A DNA stretch of 64,000 nt, taken from NCBI RefSeq assembly GCF_030518215.1, contig NZ_JAULRT010000035.1, positions 62,001-126,000 on the forward strand, given 5' to 3'. Under the pieces are notes generated by a model that did not search any database, was not told the origin of the DNA, and saw only the letters and a list, made by a program, of their open reading frames with translations. This DNA comes from Gilvimarinus algae. GTDB taxonomy: Bacteria; Pseudomonadota; Gammaproteobacteria; Pseudomonadales; Cellvibrionaceae. This document shows positions 27,040-36,183 of this stretch, piece after piece. The position numbers were made by a program, and so were the translations under genes. Within the stretch, counting starts at the first letter, position 1, and each line of letters begins with the position of its first letter.

Positions 27040-28209
27040 ATGTTCAAGCGCGTTCACAGTAAAAGTATCGGCCAATACCTACTCGGCGCCATCTCCATGG
27101 CGCTGCTGCTCACGACGCTGTCAGCCAATGGCGCGGACGACGCGGCCGAATACCAAAAGAAACTTGAGGCGCTCAGGGAAAACATCGAAAAGCTGAAAAG
27201 CGAGCTGGATAGCGTTAAGTCTCAGCGCGGCCAACTGCAGCAGGAATTGGAGGCCTCCGAGAGTGAAATCGGCGAGCTGGAAGACAAGGTCGACACGCTC
27301 AATGAAAAAATCGAACAGCAGGACGAAGAACTGCAGAGTCTTCAGCAACAGCAACGCCAGCTCGATCGCGAGCGCAACGCTCAGCGCCAGCAGATCGCAG
27401 CGCAAATTCAAAGCGCTTATCGCGCAGGCCCTCAAAGCCCACTGAAGATGCTTCTGGGGCAGGATTCGCCCGAGCGCATCACGCGCCTGAACAAGTACCA
27501 TGACTACCTTCTCGCAGCGCGCAACGAAAAGCTGAAACACTATCGCACAACGCTCAGTCAACTCGATGCTCTGGAGCCGCAATTGGTCAGCGCGCGCCAG
27601 ACGCTCAACCAACGCCGGCAGGACTTATCCCTGCGCCAGCGCGAACTGATCAAACAACAGGAAAAGCGCAGCAGCACGCTGGAAAAGCTGGCCGCTGTTA
27701 TTGCCAGTAAAGATGCTCAGCTCGCCGCCGAGCGCGAAGACAGCCAGCGCCTGGGAGCGCTGCTGGCAGAGATGAGTGCCACCCTGGGCAGCACCAACCC
27801 TCCGGGAACCCGCTTCAGCCGCCTGCAGGGAAAGTTACCCTGGCCCACCGAGGGCCAGGTGCGTCACCGCTATGGCAGTAGCCGGGTAGGCAATCAGCTC
27901 AGCTGGGAGGGCGTGATGATTCAGGCACAGGCGGGGACTCCGGTGATCGCCGTGCACGCAGGCCAGGTTATCTTTGCCGAATACCTTAGAGGGCAGGGGC
28001 TGTTGATCATTGTCGATCACGGCGAGGGTTATATGAGCCTCTACGCTCATAATCAAACCCTGCTTAAACGGCCAGGGGACAGGGTAGACGCCGGTGACAT
28101 CATCGCCCGGGTGGGCAACAGCGGCGGCCAGAGCTACTCTGGCCTGTACTTTGAAATCCGCCACGAAGGCCGGCCGACAAACCCTGGACCATGGTTAGCG
28201 CGCGCCTAG
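27040..28209 (+). CDS. envC: Murein hydrolase activator EnvC
   Basis: 389 residues. A signal peptide (ending near ANGAD, about residue 31) precedes a long coiled coil at about 35-250, rich in Glu, Gln, Lys and Leu, and a C-terminal LytM/M23 domain (about 275-389). The LytM domain has YAHNQTL and YFEIRHEG but lacks the full Zn-ligand set, as in EnvC proteins that activate amidases AmiA/AmiB at the division septum instead of cutting peptidoglycan themselves. It follows gpmI by 32 bases. Confidence 0.92.
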   Translation: MFKRVHSKSIGQYLLGAISMALLLTTLSANGADDAAEYQKKLEALRENIEKLKSELDSVKSQRGQLQQELEASESEIGELEDKVDTLNEKIEQQDEELQSLQQQQRQLDRERNAQRQQIAAQIQSAYRAGPQSPLKMLLGQDSPERITRLNKYHDYLLAARNEKLKHYRTTLSQLDALEPQLVSARQTLNQRRQDLSLRQRELIKQQEKRSSTLEKLAAVIASKDAQLAAEREDSQRLGALLAEMSATLGSTNPPGTRFSRLQGKLPWPTEGQVRHRYGSSRVGNQLSWEGVMIQAQAGTPVIAVHAGQVIFAEYLRGQGLLIIVDHGEGYMSLYAHNQTLLKRPGDRVDAGDIIARVGNSGGQSYSGLYFEIRHEGRPTNPGPWLARA

Positions 28210-28288
28210 TGTGCCGGACAGGACACTGGCACCATCAAAAAAGGGTTACACTGCGCTCCTAACGACGCGCACCATGCAGGAGAACAAC

Positions 28289-29644
28289 ATGCGCTTTGCT
28301 TTGTTATTCGCACATATTGCGGCATTGGCCTGCCTGATCAGCTTCCAGGCAGTGGCCGAGACAGATCCGGCTCAAGAGCTCCCCGACGTCGAGGGGGCTC
28401 AAGGACTGCTGCCGTTGGAGGATCTGCGTACCTTTACCCGTGTCTATGACCACATTCGTTCGAGTTACGTGGAAGAGCTCAGCGACTCAGAACTACTGGA
28501 GTACGCTATTAAGGGCATGATGGCGGAGCTCGATCCGCACTCCGCTTACCTGGACGCTGAATCCTTTGAAGACTTGCAGGTCAACACCTCCGGCGAATTT
28601 GGTGGCCTGGGCATTGAAGTGGGGATGGAAAACGGTTTCGTGAAAGTGGTGTCTCCCATCGATGACACCCCCGCGCAAAAAGCCGGTATTGAAGCCGGCG
28701 ATTTGATCATCCGCCTGGGAGACCAGCCGGTGAAGGGCATGACCCTGAACGAGGCCGTCACCATCATGCGCGGCCCCAAGGGCAGTGATTTGACGCTCAC
28801 CATCGTCCGCGAGGGTATCGACCAACCCTTTGACGTCGTTGTTACCCGCGACATTATCAAGGTGCGCAGCGTACGCACAAAAATGCTCGACGATGATTAT
28901 CTCTACCTGCGCATCGCTACCTTTCAGGTCAACACCGGCCGCGATCTACGCGAAAAACTGGAAGATACGCTGAGTGAACGCCCCAACATCAAAGGCGTCA
29001 TTCTCGATCTGCGCAACAACCCCGGCGGCGTACTCCAGGCCTCTGTCGATGTGGCAGACACTTTTCTCGATGGCGGTCTCGTGGTTTACACCGAAGGGCG
29101 CATAGACAGCAGCCACAGCCGCTACAACGCCAATCCGGGCGATAGCACCGCCGGCCTGCCGCTGGTGGTACTGATCAACGACGGCTCAGCCTCGGCGTCG
29201 GAAATTGTCGCCGGCGCCCTGCAGGATCAAAAGCGTGCGGTCATTATGGGCACCCGCAGCTTTGGCAAAGGCTCAGTGCAAACCGTGGTGCCGATTACCG
29301 AAAGGCGGGCCATCAAGCTCACCACTGCCCGCTACTACACTCCCGGCGGGCGCTCCATCCAGGCACAGGGCATTGAGCCGGATGTCATCGTCGAGCGAGC
29401 TAAGGTGACCGCCGTCAAGCCCGCCCTGCGCACCACCGAAGCCGACTTGGCAGGCCATTTGAACAACGGCAATGGCGGTGAGGAGATGGGCAGCAAGGCA
29501 CGCAAGGAACGTCGCAGCGACAGTGCGGCGCTGCTGACCAATGACAATCAGCTGCACGAAGCTCTGAATCTGCTCAAGGGCCTTAGCATCTTCCGCCAGC
29601 AGCATCTCGCCGAGGCCACCACCGAGACCCTCGGGGAGCCCTGA
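28289..29644 (+). CDS. ctpA: Carboxy-terminal processing peptidase, S41 family
   Basis: 451 residues from the ATG at 28289, selected because GGAG lies six bases upstream and a signal peptide (MRFALLFAHIAALACLISF...) begins there. An N-terminal helical region precedes a PDZ domain (SGEFGGLGIEVGMENG to VREG, about 95-180) and the tail-specific protease domain, with catalytic Ser in NDGSASASEIVAGAL and Lys in GTRSFGKGSVQT. It is a periplasmic serine protease. Its place between envC and yibQ suggests a role with cell-wall hydrolases, as is known for CtpA of Pseudomonas; that link is inference. Confidence 0.93.
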   Translation: MRFALLFAHIAALACLISFQAVAETDPAQELPDVEGAQGLLPLEDLRTFTRVYDHIRSSYVEELSDSELLEYAIKGMMAELDPHSAYLDAESFEDLQVNTSGEFGGLGIEVGMENGFVKVVSPIDDTPAQKAGIEAGDLIIRLGDQPVKGMTLNEAVTIMRGPKGSDLTLTIVREGIDQPFDVVVTRDIIKVRSVRTKMLDDDYLYLRIATFQVNTGRDLREKLEDTLSERPNIKGVILDLRNNPGGVLQASVDVADTFLDGGLVVYTEGRIDSSHSRYNANPGDSTAGLPLVVLINDGSASASEIVAGALQDQKRAVIMGTRSFGKGSVQTVVPITERRAIKLTTARYYTPGGRSIQAQGIEPDVIVERAKVTAVKPALRTTEADLAGHLNNGNGGEEMGSKARKERRSDSAALLTNDNQLHEALNLLKGLSIFRQQHLAEATTETLGEP

Positions 29645-29647
29645 GGC

Positions 29648-30538
29648 GTGCCAAGGCGACTGCTGTGCGTTGCACTGCTGTGCCTGAGCCTTGGCGCTCA
29701 GGCAAAATCCAGCGCCAAGCTCGCCATTATTATCGACGATATCGGCTACAACCTGACTCAGGGTAAGCGCTCTGCCATGTTGCAGGGCGCCTACACGCTG
29801 GCGATTCTCCCAAGCACCCCTCATGGCCCCACACTGGCAAGACTCGGGCGCGACTCCGGCAAGGAGCTGATACTGCACACCCCCATGGCCAATATCGCCG
29901 GCCTGCCATTAGGGCCCGGTGGACTGGAAAATGGCATGAGCCGCGCCGACACCCTGGCGGTACTGCGCGCCAGCCTGGACGAACTGCCGGGCATTACCGG
30001 CCTCAACAACCACACAGGCAGCGCCTTGACCACCCAGGCGCGTCCCATGGGCTGGGTGATGGGCGAGGCCGCCAGGCGCAAGCTGTTTTTTATCGACAGC
30101 CGCACCACCGCATCCAGCCTGGCTTTAGACGTCGCGCAGGCCTATGGCCTGAAAAGCGCCAAGCGCGATGTGTTTCTCGATCACTCGCGCAAGCCGGCCG
30201 ATATTCGCCATCAGCTCGAGCGCGCCATTCGCATCGCAAAGCGCGAGGGCCAGGCCATTGCTATAGGCCACCCTTACCCAGAGACACTTGAGCTGCTGGA
30301 GCAGGCCGCCGACTGGTTTGAGCTCGAGGGCATAGAACTGGTGCCCGCCTCTGAAGTGGCCAGTCACAGCCCACCCTCCTCGTCTTTTTGTCCCGCCCCT
30401 CCGCAAATGCTGCGAAGCCTGCTCATCGCCGCGGTCCCTCCACGGCTACACCGGTGGTGGAGCCCGCTTCAGCTCATAGAAAACGGTTATCAGGCCCTTT
30501 TCTCAGTATATAAAGACGATATAAACAATCCGGGATGA
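29648..30538 (+). CDS. yibQ: Divergent polysaccharide deacetylase, YibQ family
   Basis: 296 residues from a GTG start. A short signal peptide (about 1-19, to GAQA) precedes the DUF610/divergent polysaccharide deacetylase domain: KLAIIIDDIGYN, LAILPSTPHG, LILHTPMAN, GLNNHTGSALT and AIAIGHPYPETLELL. Some of the NodB-fold metal ligands are retained in these motifs. A periplasmic role in envelope carbohydrate processing is assumed for the family but unproven. Three bases separate it from ctpA. The tail after residue ~240 is Ser/Pro-rich and then basic. Confidence 0.88.
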   Translation: MPRRLLCVALLCLSLGAQAKSSAKLAIIIDDIGYNLTQGKRSAMLQGAYTLAILPSTPHGPTLARLGRDSGKELILHTPMANIAGLPLGPGGLENGMSRADTLAVLRASLDELPGITGLNNHTGSALTTQARPMGWVMGEAARRKLFFIDSRTTASSLALDVAQAYGLKSAKRDVFLDHSRKPADIRHQLERAIRIAKREGQAIAIGHPYPETLELLEQAADWFELEGIELVPASEVASHSPPSSSFCPAPPQMLRSLLIAAVPPRLHRWWSPLQLIENGYQALFSVYKDDINNPG

Positions 30539-30732
30539 TGGGCGTATAATCTCACAGAGGTGTTCGTATAAGGTTTGGCAGCCAACGAGGCTACGCGTCT
30601 TTGCGAACCACTGAGCCATAAAAATTGTTACTATTAAAAAGGCTAGGATCTGCGCGACTGTCGCGCCCCGGTTTTCGCGATGACAATAGGCGGCACCGGC
30701 GTCAGGGACCTCTAATACTTAAGGTGGAGACT

Positions 30733-30954
30733 ATGAGTCAGAACAGAGAAGGCGAGCAGGGCAACGTCCCCCACAGAAGTGGTCGCTTTGTGGAAAAATC
30801 CGGTTACTGGTACTACCAGACACGCGAGGGCGTGGACATCGGCCCTTTTGATTCCCGGGCCGACGCCGAAGTTGGCGTTGGTGAGTTTATAGATTTTATT
30901 TGCGCCTCAGCGCCCGAGGCGGCAAAGATTATTGAACGCTACCGCGCAGCTTGA
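30733..30954 (+). CDS. Small conserved protein, DUF6316-like
   Basis: 73 residues from the ATG at 30733, preceded by GGTGGAG. The sequence contains HRSGRFVEKSGYWYYQTREG followed by VDIGPFDSRADAE, a pattern I associate with small DUF6316-type proteins of marine gammaproteobacteria. There is no signal peptide or membrane segment. It stands alone, with 194 bases upstream in which I see no other gene. Function unknown. Confidence 0.75.
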   Translation: MSQNREGEQGNVPHRSGRFVEKSGYWYYQTREGVDIGPFDSRADAEVGVGEFIDFICASAPEAAKIIERYRAA

Positions 30955-31000
30955 TCGTCACCCACTAAGCTGTTTTGTCTGAAGCCTTTGTCCTAACCAT

Positions 31001-31024
31001 GGCACGCCTCACCCCTGGCGTGCC
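31001..31024. terminator. Hairpin after the DUF6316-like gene
   Basis: GGCACGCC and GGCGTGCC form a perfect 8-bp stem around TCACCCCT, 46 bases after the stop. No T-run follows, so termination is uncertain. Confidence 0.4.
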
Positions 31025-31063
31025 TGGGGCCAGAGGCTGATCATCCCCCTCTCAATAAAATTC

Positions 31064-31092
31064 TTGACCCTTTCCGAATAGGCCTGTTATCG
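31064..31092 (+). promoter_or_regulatory. Predicted promoter of the xylan-type operon
   Basis: TTGACC (31064-31069) is followed 17 bases later by TTATCG (31087-31092), a fair -35 and a weak -10. The -10 region lies inside the operator palindrome, which suits repression. Confidence 0.4.
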
Positions 31093-31108
31093 TTAACATT
31101 AACGATAA
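31085..31108. promoter_or_regulatory. Palindromic LacI-type operator of the xylan-type operon
   Basis: TTATCGTTAA and TTAACGATAA are exact reverse complements separated by CA (31087-31108). The overlapping TGTTATCGTTAACA (31085-31098) has the TGTTAnCGnTAACA shape of LacI-family operators. It lies 57 bases before the GH43 ATG. The regulator gene is not in the window. Confidence 0.65.
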
Positions 31109-31164
31109 AAAGGCGTCATGATAGTATCGAGCCGCCTCCCGTTCACCCAAATGCAAACGAGCGT

Positions 31165-32781
31165 ATGAGACCAGGCCCAATCAACAACCCCATCCTACCC
31201 GGCTTCAACCCGGATCCCTCCATTGTCAGAGTGGGCGATGACTTCTACATTGCCACCTCGACCTTCGAGTGGTACCCGGGAGTACAGATCCACCATTCCA
31301 GAGATCTTATTCACTGGCGTCTGGCCAGCCGGCCGCTAAACCGGCCGACCTTGCTGGACATGACCGGCGAGCCCGACTCCTGCGGGGTTTGGGCGCCTTG
31401 CCTGACATACGCCGATGGCAAATTCTGGCTGATTTACACCGACGTTAAGCGCTTCGACGGTAATTTCAAAGACACTCATAATTACCTGACCACTTGCGAG
31501 ACGATCGATGGCAGCTGGACCGACCCCGTTTACCTGAACAGCAGCGGCTTCGATCCCTCGCTGTTTCACGACGATGACGGTCGCAAATGGCTCCTCAATA
31601 TGATCTGGGATCACCGACCTGAGCGCACCTTCTTTGGCGGTATTGCGCTGCAGGAATACGACCCAGAAGCAAAAGCGCTGTTGGGCAAACCAGTCAACAT
31701 CTTTAAGGGCTCGGAGCTGGGCTTCACCGAGGGACCACACCTGTACAAACGCAACGGTTACTACTATCTACTGACCGCCGAAGGGGGCACTGGCTACACC
31801 CATGCGATGACCATGGCCCGTTCAAGATCTATCACCGGCCCTTTTGAGCTGGACCCAGCTGGACACTTTGTATCAGCCAAAGACAACCCGGAACTGAGCC
31901 TGCAACGCTGTGGCCACGGCGACTGGGTGGAGACACCGAGCGGTGAATTCTACGCGGTACATCTTTGCTCGCGCCCCTTGGCTCATGACAACCGCTTCAG
32001 CCCGCTTGGCCGGGAAACAGCGCTTCAGAAAGTTTTCTGGAACCAAGACGACTGGCTGCGATTGGACAATGATCAGCAATTGCCGCAGGCTCAGGTCTCA
32101 CCTCCCAAACTGAAACTACACCCCTGGCCAAACCAGCGCACGCACTTTTATTTCACCGAATCCGCACTGCCAGAGGTGTTTCAGTGGCTGCGTACACCCT
32201 ACCCGGAAAAACTGTTCAGCCTGAGCGACAGACCCGGTCACCTGCGCCTGTATGGGCGCGAATCTCTCGGCAGCCTCTACCACTCGTCCTTGGTGGCCAT
32301 GCGCCAAACCACTCTGAGCTACTGCGCCCAAACCTGCGTCGAGTTCGCCCCCGAATCTTTCCAGCAAATGGCTGGACTCGTGTGCTACTACAACTCGCAA
32401 AAATTTCACTACCTCTATCTCAGTGGCGATGACAGCGGTCAACGTCACCTGAGCATCATGTCCTGCCTGGCTGAACTCTCACTGACCGCCCATTTCCCAC
32501 TGGATCCAATACTTTTACCCACAACAGGAACGGTGCATCTACGCGCGCAGGTCACTCGCGACACATTGATCTTTAGCTACAGCCTGGATGCGCAGCAGTG
32601 GCGGGAGCTCCCGGTTGCCCTGGACTACCGCCTACTATCGTGCGAAGCCGGCAAAGGCGAGGGCGCCAGTTTTACCGGCACTTTTGTCGGCATGGCATGT
32701 CAGGACTTGACTGGATCGAAGCTAAGTGCCGATTTCAGTCACTTTTTGTACGACGACACCACCCGAGGGAGTAATACATGA
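31165..32781 (+). CDS. GH43 beta-xylosidase / arabinofuranosidase-like enzyme
   Basis: 538 residues, no signal peptide, so probably cytoplasmic. The N-terminal five-bladed propeller begins NPILPGFNPDPSIVRVGDDF; the three acidic catalytic residues are likely Asp17 (NPDPS), Asp130 (GFDPSLF) and Glu189 (FTEGPHL). A C-terminal beta-sandwich (about 330-538) is the layout of GH43 subfamily 11/12 xylosidases. It would release xylose or arabinose from imported oligosaccharides. The start lacks a ribosome-binding site; an ATG at 31151 encodes only MQTSV before a stop that overlaps this ATG, hinting at coupled initiation. It is the first gene of the operon behind the LacI-type operator. Confidence 0.9.
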   Translation: MRPGPINNPILPGFNPDPSIVRVGDDFYIATSTFEWYPGVQIHHSRDLIHWRLASRPLNRPTLLDMTGEPDSCGVWAPCLTYADGKFWLIYTDVKRFDGNFKDTHNYLTTCETIDGSWTDPVYLNSSGFDPSLFHDDDGRKWLLNMIWDHRPERTFFGGIALQEYDPEAKALLGKPVNIFKGSELGFTEGPHLYKRNGYYYLLTAEGGTGYTHAMTMARSRSITGPFELDPAGHFVSAKDNPELSLQRCGHGDWVETPSGEFYAVHLCSRPLAHDNRFSPLGRETALQKVFWNQDDWLRLDNDQQLPQAQVSPPKLKLHPWPNQRTHFYFTESALPEVFQWLRTPYPEKLFSLSDRPGHLRLYGRESLGSLYHSSLVAMRQTTLSYCAQTCVEFAPESFQQMAGLVCYYNSQKFHYLYLSGDDSGQRHLSIMSCLAELSLTAHFPLDPILLPTTGTVHLRAQVTRDTLIFSYSLDAQQWRELPVALDYRLLSCEAGKGEGASFTGTFVGMACQDLTGSKLSADFSHFLYDDTTRGSNT

Positions 32782-33875
32782 TACGAGCGACAATTATAAC
32801 AGCCCTCCTGTTCTTGCTGCCGGCTTCCGGCACAACAGCGGCGGCTCTGGAGGATGGCATCTGGGTAATGGTCGGGCAAAACCTGCGCGCCACCAGAGCC
32901 TACTACTACGACCAGCGTATCCCACAGCCGGCGGGTTACTCCGATTACATTTCCTACGATGTCGGCGCCGCTTACGCAGACAATGCGCCCGATGCCCCTA
33001 AAAAATATCTGGGCAACGACGCACTACTCAGCTCGACTAACTGGGGCTCTGGCAAACAGTGTGTAGATTGCCTTTTACGCGAAGATAATTTCAAGCCCTC
33101 CGTCATCAACATTGGTATGTATCTCGCGGGCCCGGCAAACAAAAAAGGAGAGCTGTGCCGGGCCGAACCCCATTGTAACCTGAACAAAATCGCCAGAGGC
33201 GACTACGATCACCTGCTAACAGAGCTCGCACTTTGGCTGAATCGCATTGATGCGCAGGTACTGCTTCGCATCGGCTACGAATTTGACGGCGCCTGGAATA
33301 ACTACGATCCGACTCAGTACAAGAAGGCCTTCAAGCATATCCACCGCTACTTGCATCATGAGGGCGTTGACAACGTCGATTACGTCTTTCACTCAGCAGG
33401 CTACGCGAGCCGAGACACTCTCATAGCTTATTTTCCCGAACCGGATGAAAGCAGCGAGCGTTACGTCGACTGGATTGGCTATTCGTACTTCAACCTCGAC
33501 CCAAACGCGCCCGGCAAACACGAACTGGCTCTCGCCCGTGAACTGGGCGTCAAAGCGTTTATCGGCGAAGCGGCTCCGCACTCCGGTGACTGCGCCGATC
33601 AGATAGACATTGCCACAGAACCGGCGCAAGCGATCGAATGGATCGATCAGTTTTTTGTGCATATAGAGAAAAACCGAGATGTAATCGGAGCCATCGCCTA
33701 CATCAATGCCGACTGGTCCGACGTCAGCTATTCGCCCATGTGGACTGAGCAAAGTGATCAGGGTTGCAATGGCTATTTCTCCCAGTCCAATTCACGACTG
33801 AACGATAACCACGCCGTCGCGCAACACTGGAGCAAAAAGATAAGCCAGCCCGGCTTCATTAACAGACAGCCTTAA
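32778..33875 (+). CDS. Secreted GH26 protein resembling beta-1,3-xylanase
   Basis: 365 residues with a signal peptide (cleavage near TTAAALED). Clan GH-A features: acid/base Glu168 in LLRIGYEFDGAW, strand VDWIGYSYFNL, nucleophile Glu264 in FIGEAAPHSG. DGIWVMVGQN at the N-terminus, YEFDGAWN, and AIAYINADW near the C-terminus resemble, from memory, GH26 beta-1,3-xylanases of marine Vibrio (GIVVSVGQD, YEVDGPWN, TYINADW). Several Cys may form disulfides. Its ATG overlaps the GH43 stop (ATGA). It would act on the polymer outside the cytoplasm, feeding GH43. The family is fairly sure; beta-1,3-xylan specificity is inference. Confidence 0.72.
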   Translation: MIRATIITALLFLLPASGTTAAALEDGIWVMVGQNLRATRAYYYDQRIPQPAGYSDYISYDVGAAYADNAPDAPKKYLGNDALLSSTNWGSGKQCVDCLLREDNFKPSVINIGMYLAGPANKKGELCRAEPHCNLNKIARGDYDHLLTELALWLNRIDAQVLLRIGYEFDGAWNNYDPTQYKKAFKHIHRYLHHEGVDNVDYVFHSAGYASRDTLIAYFPEPDESSERYVDWIGYSYFNLDPNAPGKHELALARELGVKAFIGEAAPHSGDCADQIDIATEPAQAIEWIDQFFVHIEKNRDVIGAIAYINADWSDVSYSPMWTEQSDQGCNGYFSQSNSRLNDNHAVAQHWSKKISQPGFINRQP

Positions 33876-33886
33876 TAGGTACAGCC

Positions 33887-34606
33887 ATGAACACCCAAGA
33901 ACTGGCCAAGAATTTCTGGCGCGACGGATACCTTGTGCTGGAGGATTTTTTCTCCGCACAACTAATGGACGAGTATCAGGAGCTGATTTTAGATCACTTT
34001 GGTGCCAGTCCGGATTTTTTACACACCGATGAATTCCTGCAAAAATCCGCTACTGAGGTCATACCCTGGTTTCCGCAACAAGAGGGGCGGCACCAGTTCG
34101 ATACCGTCGAGCAGGATACCCGTCTAACGACGTTGACCGACGCTATTTTGGGCGAGGGCTGGTACCCGCTTTACTGCATGACCATGTTTTCCCGTCAGGG
34201 CACCAAAGGCCAAGCTTGGCACCAGGATTGTGACCCGCAACAAAACGCCGATAAATTCAACGTCAACCGGCTGATTTATACCGAGGATATTCGCGAGTCT
34301 ATCGGCGGTCAGACACTGGTTATCCCGGGTTCCCATAGACGCGGCACCATTACAATTGGCGAAGTGGACGAGGACTTCCCCGACCAAGTGACCCTGACAC
34401 CATGCAAGGGAACTCTGGTATTGCTGCACGGGCATACTTGGCACCGAGTGCGGCCGGTGGTGGGCGGCTATCGGGTATCAACCAACTATCGCTGCTGCCC
34501 CAAAGGCACACCGGAGGAGATTACCGATATTTGCGTTTACCGCAACATGCGCTATCAGTTTGCCACCAGCTCGATTGTCGAAGACAGACTGGCTGGCGAG
34601 GTATAA
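33887..34606 (+). CDS. PhyH-type Fe(II)/2-oxoglutarate dioxygenase
   Basis: 239 residues, no signal peptide. The double-stranded beta-helix fold of the phytanoyl-CoA dioxygenase family is indicated by NFWRDGYLVLEDFF at the N-terminus, the metal pair His112/Asp114 in AWHQDCD, LVIPGSHRRGT, and a distal His cluster in LLHGHTWHRV (181-188) with Arg196 for 2-oxoglutarate. The family hydroxylates varied small molecules or removes groups through hydroxylation. It sits 11 bases after the GH26-like gene, inside a sugar operon, so a sugar or aglycone substrate is likely; the substrate is unknown. Confidence 0.85.
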   Translation: MNTQELAKNFWRDGYLVLEDFFSAQLMDEYQELILDHFGASPDFLHTDEFLQKSATEVIPWFPQQEGRHQFDTVEQDTRLTTLTDAILGEGWYPLYCMTMFSRQGTKGQAWHQDCDPQQNADKFNVNRLIYTEDIRESIGGQTLVIPGSHRRGTITIGEVDEDFPDQVTLTPCKGTLVLLHGHTWHRVRPVVGGYRVSTNYRCCPKGTPEEITDICVYRNMRYQFATSSIVEDRLAGEV

Positions 34607-34629
34607 CATCCTTAACAGAGCTTATAATA

Positions 34630-36183
34630 ATGACTCACTCTCTCTACGCGTTTAGGCTAGCCGTCATTGTTTCCCTCGGCGGATTTCTCTTTGGCTTTGA
34701 TGCCTCCGTGATCTCAGGCGCGATCAATTTTATCGGTGCGGATTTCAACCTCACCGACTGGCAGCTGGGCCTAGTGGTCGGCGCGCCAACCCTTGGCGGC
34801 ATAATCGCCGGCGCCAGCTCGGGGCCGCTGAGTGACCGCTTTGGTCGCAAACCCATTTTACTCCTGATCGCCATCCTTTACGCCATCTCGGCAGCATTTT
34901 CAGCGCTGGCACCTGATTATTTCAGTATTTCTCTAGCCCGGTTTATTGGCGGCCTGGGCTTCGGCGCGCTGAGCCTCGCGCCTATTTACATCGCCGAAAT
35001 CTCACCCCCGGCAGTGCGCGGGCGCATGGTGTCGATCAATCAACTGAACATTGTCATCGGCTTTTCAGCCGCTTATTTTGCCAACTATGCACTTTTGCAA
35101 ATAGCAAACTCCGGCAGCGAATGGAGTCAAACGCTGGGCATTGATCAATACACCTGGCGCTGGATGCTTGGCATTGAAGCGGTGCCGGCGGTACTCTACG
35201 TTTTTATGCTGACGCTGATACCCGAAAGTCCTCGCTGGCTGGTACTCAACAGCAAGTCTAATCAAGCGCAAAGTGTTATCAGCCGGCTGCAGCCGGGCTG
35301 CGATCCAGTACAGGAGATCGCGGCGATCAACGCCACCCATCACACCCGGTTTGAGCCCTTCCTTACCCGGCTCAAACAATTGTTTAAACCCAGCGTCAGG
35401 CTGGCGCTTGTTGTCGGCCTAGTGATTGGCGTAGCTCAGCAGATTACCGGCGTCAATGCTATTTACTTTTACGCGCCAACGATTTTTGAGCAAAGCGGAA
35501 TCGGCACCAATGCCGCCTTCGCCCAAGCGATCTGGGTAGGCATTACCAATGTCCTTTTTACCATTGTCGCGATGGTGTTGATTGAGCGTCTTGGCCGGCG
35601 CCCGCTGCTGCTTATCGGTCTTACCGGGGTGATTCTCAGTATGTTGGTTTGCACTTATGGCTTTAAACAGGCCAGCTATGTCATCGACGATGTAGCCGCC
35701 ATTGAAATCGACAGCGTTGAAGTCAAACAAAGGCTTGTGCCTCTCGAGGGTCTTATTTATAGCACCGATGTCGCCTTTAAAAATGCACTGCGAGAGCATC
35801 TTTCTGAGAGTGAGTTACGTAGTTTACAGGGTCAGATCATTGCCGCCGCGACCAACATGAATCCCTATTGGATATTGCTGGGGATTTTGGGGTTTGTCGC
35901 CTCTTTTGCGGTATCTCTCGGACCCGTCATGTGGGTCCTGTTGTCGGAGATCTTTCCCAACCACTTGCGCGGAATCGGTATGGCGTTTGTCGGCATGATC
36001 AATAGCGCTGTCAGCTATGCCGTTCAGGTTGTCTTCCCCTGGGAGCTGTCAACCATCGGTGCGGCCTACACCTTTCTCGCTTATGGGGGCTTTGCCCTGG
36101 CAGGCCTTATACTGGTGTACTGGTTGCTGCCGGAAACCAAAGGCAAGACGCTTGAAGAACTGGAGCAGACCTTCAAACGATGA
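34630..36183 (+). CDS. MFS sugar porter, XylE-like proton symporter
   Basis: 517 residues from the ATG at 34630; the frame is open upstream but overlaps the dioxygenase gene. Twelve hydrophobic helices. Sugar-porter signatures: GFLFGFDASVISGA in helix 1, DRFGRKP, PESPRWL at the end of helix 6, QQITGVNAIYFYAPTIF in helix 7, ERLGRRP, and PETKGKTLEELE at the C-terminus. There is an unusually long loop (about 350-420) between late helices. It would import xylose or a xylo-oligosaccharide across the inner membrane. It overlaps the next gene by four bases (ATGA). Confidence 0.92.
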   Translation: MTHSLYAFRLAVIVSLGGFLFGFDASVISGAINFIGADFNLTDWQLGLVVGAPTLGGIIAGASSGPLSDRFGRKPILLLIAILYAISAAFSALAPDYFSISLARFIGGLGFGALSLAPIYIAEISPPAVRGRMVSINQLNIVIGFSAAYFANYALLQIANSGSEWSQTLGIDQYTWRWMLGIEAVPAVLYVFMLTLIPESPRWLVLNSKSNQAQSVISRLQPGCDPVQEIAAINATHHTRFEPFLTRLKQLFKPSVRLALVVGLVIGVAQQITGVNAIYFYAPTIFEQSGIGTNAAFAQAIWVGITNVLFTIVAMVLIERLGRRPLLLIGLTGVILSMLVCTYGFKQASYVIDDVAAIEIDSVEVKQRLVPLEGLIYSTDVAFKNALREHLSESELRSLQGQIIAAATNMNPYWILLGILGFVASFAVSLGPVMWVLLSEIFPNHLRGIGMAFVGMINSAVSYAVQVVFPWELSTIGAAYTFLAYGGFALAGLILVYWLLPETKGKTLEELEQTFKR

